Positions 41,536-50,622 of a stretch of 64,000 nucleotides of DNA are shown one piece after another. The notes beneath the pieces were generated by a model that was given only the letters and a program-made list of their open reading frames with translations, did no database searches and was not told the DNA's origin. Origin of the DNA: Microbacterium terregens (GTDB lineage: Bacteria; Actinomycetota; Actinomycetes; Actinomycetales; Microbacteriaceae). Positions within the stretch are counted from its first letter, which is position 1. Each line of letters opens with the position of its first letter. Made by a program: the position numbers and the translations under genes. The DNA is taken from the NCBI RefSeq assembly GCF_039534975.1, contig NZ_BAAAWH010000001.1, forward strand, positions 1,612,001 to 1,676,000. The letters are read 5' to 3'.

Positions 41536-44076
41536 ATGGGGCGCGGAAAACTCAGGGTGCTGCTGGGCGCCGCTCCCGGCGTGGGCAAGACCTACGAGAT
41601 GCTCGAGGAAGGACGCCGACTCGCCGCCGAAGGGCGCGATGTCGTCATCGGCGTTGTGGAAACGCACGGGCGCACGGCGACCGCCGCACAAGCGGTGGGA
41701 CTGCCGGTCATCCCGCGGCGGCCCATCGCGCACCGCGGCGTCGTCCTGGACGAGATGGACCTGGACGCCCTCCTGGACCGGCGCCCGGCCCTCGCCCTCG
41801 TCGACGAGCTCGCGCACACCAACGCGCCGGGTTCCCGGCATCCGAAACGGTGGCAAGACGTGCAAGAGCTGCTGGAAGCGGGCATCGATGTGATCACCAC
41901 CGTCAACGTGCAACACATCGAGTCCCTCAATGACGTCGTCGAGGGGATCACGGGCGTCACCCAACGCGAGACGGTGCCGGATTCAGTCGTCCGCGGCGCT
42001 GAGCAGATCGAGGTTGTGGACCTGGCCCCGCAGTCACTGCGCGATCGGCTCGCCGCAGGAGTGGTCTACCCGGCCGAACGCATCGACGCGGCGCTGTCGA
42101 ACTACTTCCGTCTGGGGAACCTCACAGCCCTCCGTGAGCTCGCGCTGCTGTGGCTCGCCGACGAGGTGGACTCGGCGCTGAAGTCCTACCGGGCTGAGCA
42201 CGGCATCACCGGCGCCTGGCAAGCCAGGGAACGGGTCGTGGTCGCCCTCACCGGCGGACCCGAAGGAGAAACCCTTCTCCGCCGGGGCGCCCGTATCGCC
42301 GCCCGCTCCGCGGGAGGCGAGCTCCTCGCGGTGCATGTGTCCAGCCAGGACGGGCTCCGCGACAACGCCCCCGGCGCGCTGGCTGCTCAGCGCGCGCTGG
42401 CGGACTCCCTCGGCGGCAGCTACCACCAGGTCGTCGGTGACGACGTCGCACACGCCCTGGTGGAGTTCGCCCGGTCGGTGAACGCGTCACAGCTGGTCAT
42501 CGGCGTCAGCCGGCGTGGGCGGCTGGCCGCCGCCGTCACCGGGCCGGGGATCGGCGCGACGGTCATCCGCGAATCCGGTGACATCGACGTCCACATCGTC
42601 ACCCACGCCGCCGCCGGCGGACGCTTCCACCTGCCGCGCATGGCGGGCCCCGCGCTGAGCGCGAAGCGACGCATCCTCGGGATCGTGCTTGCCCTGGCCG
42701 GTGGCCCGCTGCTGTCCTGGCTGTTGTTCACAACCAGCAGCGACGATGCGATCACCACCAACGTTCTTGCCTATCAGCTCCTCATCGTGGTCGTCGCCCT
42801 CGTCGGCGGCGTCTGGCCGGCGATATTCGCCGCCGTCCTGTCCGCGCTGACCCTTGACTACCTCTTCATCGACCCGCTGTTCGCGATCGAGATCGCAGAC
42901 CCCACCCATGCGCTGTCTCTCGTGTTGTACGTCGTGATTGCGATCCTGGTCAGCGTCGTCGTCGACCAAGCAGCCCGACGCGCGCGCGCCGCACAGCGTG
43001 CCTCGGCGGAGTCGGAACTGCTCGCAACCGTCGCCGGCAGCGTCCTGCGTGGGCAGGGCGCCGTGCCCGCGCTGGTCGCTCGAACTCGAGAAGCCTTCGG
43101 TCTGTCCGGGGTTCGGCTGGTCGCCGCCGACGGGACGGTGCTCGCCGCGGATGGTGAGCCCGTGCGCGACGGGCGTGCCGTCAGCCTCCCCGTCGGTGCG
43201 GGCACTCCGCCCCGTGCGACCCTGGAGCTGCACGGCGGGGACCTCGACACGTCAGAACGTCGCCTGCTCGATGTCATCGTCACCCAGTTGGCTGCCGCCC
43301 TCGAGCACGGCGACCTCGCCGAGACAGCGCGGGAAGCGGGCGCTCTCGCAGAAACCGACCAGGTGCGCAGCGCCCTGCTCTCCGCGGTCAGCCATGACCT
43401 GCGGCGACCCCTGTCCGCCGCCGTCGCGGCGCTCGGTGGGCTGCGCGCCGCGGACGGGCGGCTCTCAGACGAGGATCGTCGGGAGCTTCTCGCCACCGCC
43501 GATGAGAGCCTCACCACGCTGACGGTTCTGGTGACGGACCTGCTCGATGTCAGCCGCGTTGAAGCCGGGGTTCTTGCGGTCGCGCTTCGCCCGGTGGATG
43601 CCGCTGGAATCGTCCTGGCCGCTGTCGACGAACTGCGGTTGGGCTCCGACGACGTGGAGCTTGCGCTGGACTCTGATCTCCCTGAGATCAGCGCAGACCC
43701 GGTGCTGCTGCAGCGGATCTTGGTCAACGTTCTGACTAACGCGCGGCGCTATTCGCCCGATCACGCGCGCGTTCGAATCGGAACCAGCCAGTTGGGCGGT
43801 ACCGCCGAAATCCGAGTCGTCGATCATGGACCCGGTATCTCTCCCGAACGCCGCGACGAGATCTTCGCTCCCTTTCAGCGGTTGGGAGATACCGATAACA
43901 CGACCGGGCTAGGGCTCGGCCTGGCGCTGGCGAAGGGGTTCACCGAAGGGATGGGCGGCACACTCACCGCCGAAGACACCCCGGGCGGGGGGCTCACCAT
44001 GGTCATCGCTCTACCGATCGCCGCGCCGATCCGCGCACGCGCCGCGGCCCCCGACTCCGGAGAAGCAAGCCGATGA
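41536..44076 (+). CDS. kdpD: KdpD, K+/turgor sensor histidine kinase
   Basis: An 846-residue sensor kinase. The N-terminal KdpD domain has Walker A GAAPGVGKT (residues 11-19). A USP-like domain (residues about 230-350) and four transmembrane helices (about 375-480) follow. The C-terminal kinase has the H-box SAVSHDLRRPL (His620), N-box NVLTNARRYSP and G-boxes DHGPGIS and GLGLGLALAKG. It phosphorylates KdpE when K+ is low. I do not see the staphylococcal-type c-di-AMP motif in the USP domain. GAGGAGGG precedes the ATG. Its stop overlaps the kdpE start (ATGA). Confidence 0.97.
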   Translation: MGRGKLRVLLGAAPGVGKTYEMLEEGRRLAAEGRDVVIGVVETHGRTATAAQAVGLPVIPRRPIAHRGVVLDEMDLDALLDRRPALALVDELAHTNAPGSRHPKRWQDVQELLEAGIDVITTVNVQHIESLNDVVEGITGVTQRETVPDSVVRGAEQIEVVDLAPQSLRDRLAAGVVYPAERIDAALSNYFRLGNLTALRELALLWLADEVDSALKSYRAEHGITGAWQARERVVVALTGGPEGETLLRRGARIAARSAGGELLAVHVSSQDGLRDNAPGALAAQRALADSLGGSYHQVVGDDVAHALVEFARSVNASQLVIGVSRRGRLAAAVTGPGIGATVIRESGDIDVHIVTHAAAGGRFHLPRMAGPALSAKRRILGIVLALAGGPLLSWLLFTTSSDDAITTNVLAYQLLIVVVALVGGVWPAIFAAVLSALTLDYLFIDPLFAIEIADPTHALSLVLYVVIAILVSVVVDQAARRARAAQRASAESELLATVAGSVLRGQGAVPALVARTREAFGLSGVRLVAADGTVLAADGEPVRDGRAVSLPVGAGTPPRATLELHGGDLDTSERRLLDVIVTQLAAALEHGDLAETAREAGALAETDQVRSALLSAVSHDLRRPLSAAVAALGGLRAADGRLSDEDRRELLATADESLTTLTVLVTDLLDVSRVEAGVLAVALRPVDAAGIVLAAVDELRLGSDDVELALDSDLPEISADPVLLQRILVNVLTNARRYSPDHARVRIGTSQLGGTAEIRVVDHGPGISPERRDEIFAPFQRLGDTDNTTGLGLGLALAKGFTEGMGGTLTAEDTPGGGLTMVIALPIAAPIRARAAAPDSGEASR

Positions 44077-44747
44077 AGATCCTGATCGCCGACGACGACC
44101 CGCAGCTCGTCCGCGCCCTGCGCATCACCCTCACCGCGCACGGACATGAAGTGCTCAGCGCTCCAGATGGTGCCGCAGCCGTAACCCTGGCCACTCAAAC
44201 GGACCCCGAGCTTGTGCTCCTCGACCTGGGAATGCCCCGCCTGGACGGGATGCGCGTGATCGAAGCGCTCCGCGGCTGGACCACCGCACCTATCGTCGTC
44301 GTGTCCGGACGCACCGGATCGGCGGACAAAGTCCGGGCCCTCGATGCCGGCGCGGACGACTACGTCACCAAGCCGTTCCAGATCGACGAGTTCCTGGCCC
44401 GTCTGCGCGCCCTTGCACGGCGGGCCGCGGCCCATTCCACGGCCCCGGCCGTCAGGTTCGGGGAGGTTGAGATCGACCTGTCCACCAAGACGGTCGCCCG
44501 CGGAGGCACACCCGTGCATCTCACGCCTACGGAGTGGCGGATGCTCGAATTCCTCGCGAACAACCCCGGCTCGCTGGTAACCCGGCAGACGTTGCTGAAA
44601 GAGATGTGGGGGAGCGAGCAGGTGTCAGATTCGGGATACCTGCGTCTGTACATGTCGCAGCTGCGCAGAAAGCTCGAGGCCGACCCCTCACACCCGCAGT
44701 ACCTGCTGACCGAACAGGGCATGGGGTACCGCCTCATCGCCGACTGA
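44073..44747 (+). CDS. kdpE: KdpE, OmpR-family response regulator
   Basis: A 224-residue response regulator. The receiver domain has phospho-acceptor Asp51 (LLDLGMP) and Lys in VTKPFQ. The C-terminal winged helix contains HLTPTEWRMLEFLANNPGSLVTR and GYLRLYMSQLRRKLE. It activates the kdp promoter on low K+. It is last in the operon and overlaps kdpD by four bases, so kinase and regulator are made together. The APC permease gene converges on it. Confidence 0.97.
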   Translation: MKILIADDDPQLVRALRITLTAHGHEVLSAPDGAAAVTLATQTDPELVLLDLGMPRLDGMRVIEALRGWTTAPIVVVSGRTGSADKVRALDAGADDYVTKPFQIDEFLARLRALARRAAAHSTAPAVRFGEVEIDLSTKTVARGGTPVHLTPTEWRMLEFLANNPGSLVTRQTLLKEMWGSEQVSDSGYLRLYMSQLRRKLEADPSHPQYLLTEQGMGYRLIAD

Positions 44748-44805
44748 CACACGACAGCGACCATCGAACCTGAACGGAAGCGCTGCGATGCGTCTGCGAC
44801 GGCCC

Positions 44806-46776
44806 TCAGCTGACGTGGATGGTCGGGCGTCGCTTCGCATCGGGTTCCGCTTCCCGCAGCACCTCCCGCGTCACAGGAGCGACCTCGCCGGAGCCGACGA
44901 ACAGATACTTGAGCATGTTGGAGACCGGGTTCCCCTCGGTCCACTCGAAGTATGCGCCGGGGATCACCCCGGTCTGATCGCGGATCTGCAACAGCAGGGC
45001 GGCGAGCGTGTTGGGGATGTTTGCGCTGTTGACGGTGAGCACCCGGTAGCCGTGCTTTTCCACGCCCTCGACGAGGAGCTCTTCTTCGAACTCTGACGAG
45101 TCCGTCGGGTGAACCTCGAGGAAGATGATTCGTGAATCGATCGGGATGTGCGAATAGCGCCGCTCGGCCGCGTCCTTGCTCGAGTACTCCTCCGGGCTGC
45201 CGTCATCCGGTTCGTTTGCGACGATCCGGATCTCACCGCTTTCGGCGTCGTCCTCGATGAAGGCCAGGGCGGTTCGGTCGAACGTGACCGTTGTCGCCCG
45301 GATCTCGAATGAGCGACCGATCCGCGAGACGGCCGAGATGACCAGAATGCCGACGATGAACATCGTAGCGATGCGGATGCCGTCCGGCCGTTGGATGATG
45401 TTGACCACCGTGGTGTAGACGAACACGAGTGCGACGACCCCGAATCCGACGGTGGCTGCCCGCTGCATCCGGCGGCGGGCCGAGAGGGTTACCGCGACAG
45501 ACGCGGAGGTGATCAGCACCAGAACCCCGGTCGCGTACGCACCCCCCTGGGCGTCGACGTCTGCGTCGAAGACGATCGTGATCAGGAACGCGATCGCCGT
45601 GAACACCAGGACTAGTGGGCGCACCGCGCGGGCCCACTGCGGCGCCATCCCATACCGGGGCAGATATCGAGGCACCAGGTTCAACAACCCCGCCATCGCG
45701 GAGGCCCCCGCGAACCAGAGGATGCAGATCGTACTGATGTCGTAGACGGTCCCGAAGCCGTTTCCGAGATACTCGTGCGCAAGATACGCCAGCGCGCGAC
45801 CGTTGGCACTGCCCCCCGGCTGAAACTCCTCTTGGGGAATGAGCAGGGTCGTGACAAAACTCGAGCTGATCAAGAACGTGCTCATGATGATTGCGGCCGT
45901 GGTCAGAAGGCGACCTGCGCCCATGATTCTGCCCGTGGGCTTGTCCGCTGTATCTGTCTGGTCGCCCTTGATCTGGGGCATCACGGCGACTCCCGTTTCG
46001 AAGCCGGACAAACCCAGCGCGAGCTTCGGGAACACCAGCAACGCGATGCCGATCATGAGCCAGGGGCTACCGTTCTGCACGTTCAACGCCGCCCACCAGT
46101 CGGTCACCACCAGCGGGTTCTCGGCCACATGAGCGACGGAGACCAGGATCACTACCAGGTTCAGGGCCAGAAACACGGCGACCAGGACCACCGCGATCCC
46201 GATCGCTTCGCGGAATCCTTTGAGGAAGACGAGCGCCAACAGGGTGACGAGGAACAGCGTGATGCCCACCTGGTTGCCTTGGAACCATTCGGGTGCGAAC
46301 GGGTTCTCCACCGCGTGCGCAGTCGCGTCCGCCGCCGACAGAGTGATGGTGATCATGAAGTCGGTGGCCGCGAAACCGAGAAGGACCAGTACGAACACCT
46401 TTCCCGCCCACCATGGCAAGAGGTGTTCCAGCATGGCGATCGAGCCGGACCCGTCAGAACTCTCCCGAGCCACCCTTCGGTACACCGGCAGCGCACCGAA
46501 CAGGGTGAGGAGCACCAGCACGATCGTCGCGAGTGGTGAGAGGAGTCCGGCGGCCAACGCCGCGATCGCGGGCTGGTAGCCGAGGGTGGAGAAGTAGTCC
46601 ACTCCAGTCAGGCACATCACCTGCCACCATGAGTGCGTTCTGCCGGTCGTTCGCGCGTGCGGGCCTTGATGCCTGCCCTGACTGTCCACCAGCCCTTCGA
46701 GGAGCCACCGCCTCGCGCGCGCCACGCCGCCAGATGGCACCTCGGGTGGCACGCGTTCCAGCGATGATTCAGACAT
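44806..46776 (-). CDS. APC-superfamily permease with a large cytosolic C-terminal domain
   Basis: A 656-residue transporter. About 12 helices begin at residue 51 ([20 protein letters not shown], the glycine-rich first helix of the APC fold), and a soluble domain of about 150 residues starts near residue 505 ([17 protein letters not shown] to the C-terminus). Its size and design resemble large APC potassium importers (KUP/KimA) as well as amino-acid permeases; the C-terminal domain suggests regulation. It converges on kdpE. The potassium assignment is an inference from context and layout only. Confidence 0.85.
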   Translation of the reverse strand: MSESSLERVPPEVPSGGVARARRWLLEGLVDSQGRHQGPHARTTGRTHSWWQVMCLTGVDYFSTLGYQPAIAALAAGLLSPLATIVLVLLTLFGALPVYRRVARESSDGSGSIAMLEHLLPWWAGKVFVLVLLGFAATDFMITITLSAADATAHAVENPFAPEWFQGNQVGITLFLVTLLALVFLKGFREAIGIAVVLVAVFLALNLVVILVSVAHVAENPLVVTDWWAALNVQNGSPWLMIGIALLVFPKLALGLSGFETGVAVMPQIKGDQTDTADKPTGRIMGAGRLLTTAAIIMSTFLISSSFVTTLLIPQEEFQPGGSANGRALAYLAHEYLGNGFGTVYDISTICILWFAGASAMAGLLNLVPRYLPRYGMAPQWARAVRPLVLVFTAIAFLITIVFDADVDAQGGAYATGVLVLITSASVAVTLSARRRMQRAATVGFGVVALVFVYTTVVNIIQRPDGIRIATMFIVGILVISAVSRIGRSFEIRATTVTFDRTALAFIEDDAESGEIRIVANEPDDGSPEEYSSKDAAERRYSHIPIDSRIIFLEVHPTDSSEFEEELLVEGVEKHGYRVLTVNSANIPNTLAALLLQIRDQTGVIPGAYFEWTEGNPVSNMLKYLFVGSGEVAPVTREVLREAEPDAKRRPTIHVS

Positions 46777-46842
46777 TCAGCCCCGGGATATCCACTCGGA
46801 ATCAGGCTTCTCGTTCGGATATGAAGAGGGGGTGCTCAGCGT

Positions 46843-47571
46843 GTGAACGAGAACGATGTCGGCGACTACCTTGACGAGGAGGGCGACGGCGAGATCGACG
46901 ACTACATCTTCTCGCTGCCACTGCATGTGCTCGCCGAGACCGAGGCGTTCCTGCCCGCCCTCGACGGCTTCCCGCAGAAGTTCCCGCCCGGCGAGCGATT
47001 CTCCTATTGCAATGGCGGGTACGTGGTGCTCGCGCTCATCGCGGAGCGCGTCAGCGGCCGCGACTTCCATGAACTGGTCCAGACGGAAGTCTGCGACCGG
47101 GCGGGACTCACCGGCTCCGCGTTCCTCCGCTCCGACGACCTCCCTGGGGATGCCGCGCTCGGCTACTTGGACGAGGAGGGCAACCGCACGAACGTGCTGC
47201 ACCTCCCGGTACGGGGCAACGGCGACGGCGGGATGTACTTCACCGCCGACGACCTGCACCGGTTCTGGAACGCACTGCTGGACGGCCGGATCGTGTCGCC
47301 GGGCACACTCGCAGAGATGATTCGTCCCCGCTTCGACGTGCCGTCAGAGCACAAGCGGTACGGGATGGGGCTGTGGCTCGGTCGCCGCAATTCCTCGCTG
47401 ATCCTCGAGGGCTACGACGCCGGCGCCTCATTCCGGTCCACGCGCATCCCCGAGACCCGCACGACGGTCACCGTGCTCGGCAACAGCTCGGAGGGCGCCT
47501 GGCCGGTGATCTACGCCCTGGCGGACGCCATGGACGGGACCGTCCGCGGGAAGTTCCCGGACGAGACCTGA
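46843..47571 (+). pseudogene. Serine beta-lactamase-like hydrolase lacking the catalytic N-terminus
   Basis: A 242-residue frame matching the class C/beta-lactamase-related fold from VGDYLDEE onward: FPPGERFSYCNGGYVVLALI is the Tyr-x-Asn motif, GDGGMYFTADDLHRFWNAL follows, and GYDAGASFRS stands where His/Lys-x-Gly is normal. The preceding about 70-90 residues with the catalytic Ser-x-x-Lys are absent, and upstream sequence is the divergent permease region. The break is near 46850. It cannot act as a serine hydrolase as it stands. Confidence 0.75.
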
Positions 47572-47666
47572 CGGAGAAGCGGGCGGCAGGCGCGACCGTG
47601 CCGCGTTTGCCGCGCCCGCGCGATCGAAGAGAACTCATCCTTCCTCGTGCGCTGCGGCCCCGTGCC

Positions 47667-48410
47667 TCAGGGGTTCCGGGCGCCCAGGGTCGCCGCGACG
47701 GTGACGATGCCGACGATGATCGCGTTCACGGTGCGCGAGACGGCTTCGGTCGCGGCCCCCGCGCCCCAGACTCCACGCTCGAGTTCCTGGACGCGCGTGA
47801 TGACGGCGGAGTTCCAGGGAATGTCCCGATGGAACTGGGGGAGTGCGCCGCTCGCCCACACCAGTGCTGCCAACGCAGCGACGCGTGGCGTCGGTTCTGT
47901 CCGGTCGACGAGTGCGGCACGGATGCCACTCAGAAGGCCGGCCCGGCGCCCGTTTCCGCCGTCCACGAGCGCTGTCGTGTGAAACAGACCGAGCACCTTG
48001 CGGCTCACCTCGCGGATGTCGCCGCGTGCGATGAGTCGTTCCAGCAGAGGCTCGCGAAGCGTCGGTCCGATCGCGGCGAGGACGTCTTGAACGCCGCGAG
48101 GCTTGCCGGAGACGTAGTTCCATGCGGAGCGGAGGATCTCGTCCGCGGGCTCCCGCCCTTCGACGGCTTGCACATTCATCGTCCCGCTCCAGGTCGTCGT
48201 GGTCGTCACACGCTCCTCCAGCGCGACGTCTGCGAGTACGGCCCCGGCGAGGACGTAGAAGAGCGTGTTCTCGCCGACGATCGTGCCGGAGTCGGGCTGG
48301 AACAGCAGAAGAAGGAGATCTTCCGCAAGCGTCGGGTTGTCGACGTTCCGCGCCTCGCCGGGTGTCGTGGCCTGACCTCCGACGAGGCGTGCTTCCGGCT
48401 GCTGCGTCAT
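47667..48410 (-). CDS. GPP34 (GOLPH3-like) phosphoprotein
   Basis: A 247-residue GPP34-domain protein. The signature TLAEDLLLLLFQPDSGTIVG is near the N-terminus, followed by LFYVLAGAVLADVALEERV and a helical C-terminus ending in a hydrophobic segment (NAIIVGIVTVAATLGA). In eukaryotes the domain binds phosphatidylinositol-4-phosphate; in actinobacteria the role is unknown. It begins one base after the upstream membrane protein stop and is probably co-transcribed with it. Confidence 0.9.
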   Translation of the reverse strand: MTQQPEARLVGGQATTPGEARNVDNPTLAEDLLLLLFQPDSGTIVGENTLFYVLAGAVLADVALEERVTTTTTWSGTMNVQAVEGREPADEILRSAWNYVSGKPRGVQDVLAAIGPTLREPLLERLIARGDIREVSRKVLGLFHTTALVDGGNGRRAGLLSGIRAALVDRTEPTPRVAALAALVWASGALPQFHRDIPWNSAVITRVQELERGVWGAGAATEAVSRTVNAIIVGIVTVAATLGARNP

Positions 48411-48411
48411 C

Positions 48412-49005
48412 TCAGACTCCCACGACGTAGGTGAGGGCGAGCCAGGCCGAGACGCTGGCCACCGTCGTCCAGAGGGCGATGGCTGCCGCCTGCCAGAGCA
48501 GGACCCAGGCGCGTGGTGATCCGCCCGCGACGAGGATCGCGGATGTGACCTGGGTCGGGAGCGCCAGCGGGCCGAGGAGACTCGCGCCGGGAACGCCGAA
48601 GCGGACGAACCACTTGTTGAGGCGCTGGCGGCCCTTCTGACGACCCTTCGACTCAGGCTTGACGGATGCCGTCGCCTCGTCCGTGGCAGCACTCTGGTCG
48701 CTTCCGAATGCCGAGGACTCTGCCGCTCCCGCGGTCGCACCGACCAGCGCCGTGCGGTTCACCACGGCGGTGCGTACCCGCGACGTGAGGAGCACCGTGA
48801 AGAGCACCGTGACGAAGTTTCCCATAGCCCCGGCGATCGCCGCGACGATGGGATTGAGACCGCTGACGATGCCGATCACGGCTGCGACGTCCCCCTCGAC
48901 GGCGGGGATCGCTCCGGCGAGCATCACCACCAGCGGCTGGACGAAGTCAGGCACCTGGGCTACGAGATCCTGGAAGGTGCTGATGAGCTCATGAAAGAAG
49001 TTCAT
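48412..49005 (-). CDS. Actinobacterial integral membrane protein annotated as small multidrug efflux protein
   Basis: A 197-residue protein with two hydrophobic halves: residues about 22-75 (VQPLVVMLAGAIPAVEGDVAAVIG, NPIVAAIAGAMGNFVTVLF) and about 135-197 (RFGVPGASLLGPLALPTQ, AWVLLWQAAAIALWTTVASV). They are joined by a charged loop (KPESKGRQKGRQRLNKW). The pattern GxxLGPLxxPTQ with a small membrane fold is reminiscent of DedA/VTT-related proteins. Many such genes carry the efflux label without proof. AAAGGAAT precedes the ATG. It precedes GPP34 in one operon, and a MerR fragment lies directly upstream. Confidence 0.8.
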   Translation of the reverse strand: MNFFHELISTFQDLVAQVPDFVQPLVVMLAGAIPAVEGDVAAVIGIVSGLNPIVAAIAGAMGNFVTVLFTVLLTSRVRTAVVNRTALVGATAGAAESSAFGSDQSAATDEATASVKPESKGRQKGRQRLNKWFVRFGVPGASLLGPLALPTQVTSAILVAGGSPRAWVLLWQAAAIALWTTVASVSAWLALTYVVGV

Positions 49006-49137
49006 GATTCGGATTCCTTTCTTGTCGTGATTTTGTGGAATCGAGCGAGTTTCGATCGACCCATTCCCCAGTAGAAACCGTGTTCCCAGAACAAGGTCAA
49101 GTCGTTCCCGGGTACGTCCTCTGCTCGGCGTCGTGGC

Positions 49138-49269
49138 TTTTGCGCGGTCGTGCCGCACCTGCTCATCTGCGAGGATGCCCGCACGTGCGAGCACGTCGAT
49201 CTGGGCGCGGTTGTACAGCTCTCCCACGGCCTCGATGAACGTCTGCCGCGTCACGCGCTCGCTCTTGGA
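49138..49269 (-). pseudogene. MerR C-terminal domain fragment
   Basis: Forty-four codons encode KSERVTRQTFIEAVGELYN, then AQIDVLARAGILADEQ. This matches the C-terminus of the intact MerR regulator at 32.1-32.8 kb (KSKHVTQQTFVEVMVELYN, then AQLDVFGRASVLAHEQ). The DNA-binding domain is missing; upstream lies a LAL regulator remnant on the other strand. The frame runs on without a stop toward the membrane protein start. Confidence 0.7.
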
Positions 49270-49297
49270 CTGGTGTCCTGACGAGTCCGGGGTACGC

Positions 49298-49980
49298 GAG
49301 ACCGGCGCGCTGGCCACGCTTCCATCCGCCCTTCTCGTCCAGTCGGTCATGCTCGTCCTCGCCGGTGAGTTCGCCCGTGGCGCGGAGCAGACCGCGATCG
49401 CAGCTGCGACCAGGGCTGTGCCGCTGCTGCACGCACAGCTCATCCTGGCTGCCTGGCGCGGTCGCCCGGACGAGAGCGCCGAGGTCTATGCGACGATCGT
49501 CGAGGAAGCGGGCGGACACGCGAACACCACCGAGGTCTCGCTGGCGCAGTACGGCATGGCGGTGCTGCACAACGGTCTCGGCGATTACCCCGCAGCTCAG
49601 GCCGCCGCGGCCCGGGCCTTCGAATCCGCAGAGCTGACGAACAGCAACTTGGCCCACTCAGAACTCATCGAAGCGGCCTGCCGTTCCGGCCGGCCCGAGA
49701 GCGCGACCGAGGCGCTGGACCAGCTCACTTCACGCGCTCTCGCCAGCGGCACCCCATGGGGGCTCGGGCTGGCGGCCCGTTCAGGCGCGTTGACCAGCGC
49801 CGGGCCGGCCGCCGAGGCGCTGTACCGTGAGGCGATCGAGCAGCTCGCGCGCTGCCGGATGCCCGGCCACCTCGCTCGCACCCACCTCGTCTACGGCGAG
49901 TGGCTGCGCCGCGAAGGTCGTTGCCAGGACGCGCGCCAACAACTGCGCACCGCCCATGACCTTCTCTCCGACATGCTGCC
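49298..49980 (+). pseudogene. LAL-class LuxR regulator remnant (TPR middle part only)
   Basis: About 227 codons encode the helical middle of a LAL regulator: LPSALLVQSVMLVLAGEF at the start, YGMAVLHNGLGDYPAAQ in the centre, LVYGEWLRREGRCQDARQQL near the end. The order and motifs match the C-terminal third of the tandem LAL proteins. Both the ATPase and the GerE helix-turn-helix are absent; after DLLSDM the frame becomes Arg/Pro-rich and stops at 50077. This is the fourth LAL relative in the window. Confidence 0.75.
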
Positions 49981-50090
49981 GCCGGCAACTCCGAGAGCTG
50001 ACCCTTCCTTGAGTCATCGACGCCGGCACGGTCGGCGGCTGAATCCGCTCGCGCCGCCGTCCCGCGGGCCACGGTGACGTGGGTGAGAAC

Positions 50091-50507
50091 TCAGCCCGGC
50101 CCGGCCTCTTCGCGATCGGCCACCCTGAGAGTGCCGATCGACAACTCCTCCATGTCGACCTTGCGCGCTGCGAGGTCGGGCTCGGCGGACGCGGACGAGG
50201 CATCCGTGTCGACCTGTTCCCGGAGCAGCATGATGCCGCCTGAGGAGTTCGCGGAGTGGGCGAGCTGGTCGATCCACACCCGGTTCAGCTGAGCAGGAGA
50301 AGGGTCGTCGAAGACGAAACGCAGCGGAATCGACGGGTGCAGCCAGATGGTGCTGCGGCCCCGCGGCTGATCGTCAGGGTGCTGCCAGGACAGCGTGAAG
50401 CTCTCGCCTCGACGCAACTTGGTGGCGATGACGACCTTGAGGTGTGCCAGTGCCCGATCGTCGATGACGATCGGGCTTGCGGATTCTCCGTAGAAGATGG
50501 TGCCCAC
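50091..50507 (-). CDS. DUF7882-like small protein (often labelled ATP-dependent DNA ligase)
   Basis: A 138-residue protein with a compact N-terminal domain: GTIFYGESASPIVIDDRALAHLK, then KLRRGESFTLSWQHP, STIWLHPSIPLRFVFD and NSSGGIMLL. Relatives of about 100 residues are widespread in Microbacteriaceae under misleading DNA-ligase names; none of the ligase motifs is present. The last 35 residues form an Ala/Glu-rich variable tail. It starts at GTG 50507 seven bases after a TAGGGT -10 box, so the transcript is probably leaderless. Role unknown. Confidence 0.75.
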   Translation of the reverse strand: MGTIFYGESASPIVIDDRALAHLKVVIATKLRRGESFTLSWQHPDDQPRGRSTIWLHPSIPLRFVFDDPSPAQLNRVWIDQLAHSANSSGGIMLLREQVDTDASSASAEPDLAARKVDMEELSIGTLRVADREEAGPG

Positions 50508-50514
50508 CCGCGTC

Positions 50515-50520
50515 ACCCTA
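50515..50520 (-). promoter_or_regulatory. -10 box of a leaderless promoter (DUF7882-like gene)
   Basis: On the minus strand TAGGGT is followed by 7 bases and the GTG start. No ribosome binding site is present. Confidence 0.45.
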
Positions 50521-50622
50521 TGCCTGTGCACATGTTGTTCGCCAGGGCCTTGAACATGCCCGAACTGCCGCGCACCGACCGTGTGCCGGCGGTCACCGCT
50601 CGACGGGCGGGGGACCCGTCAC

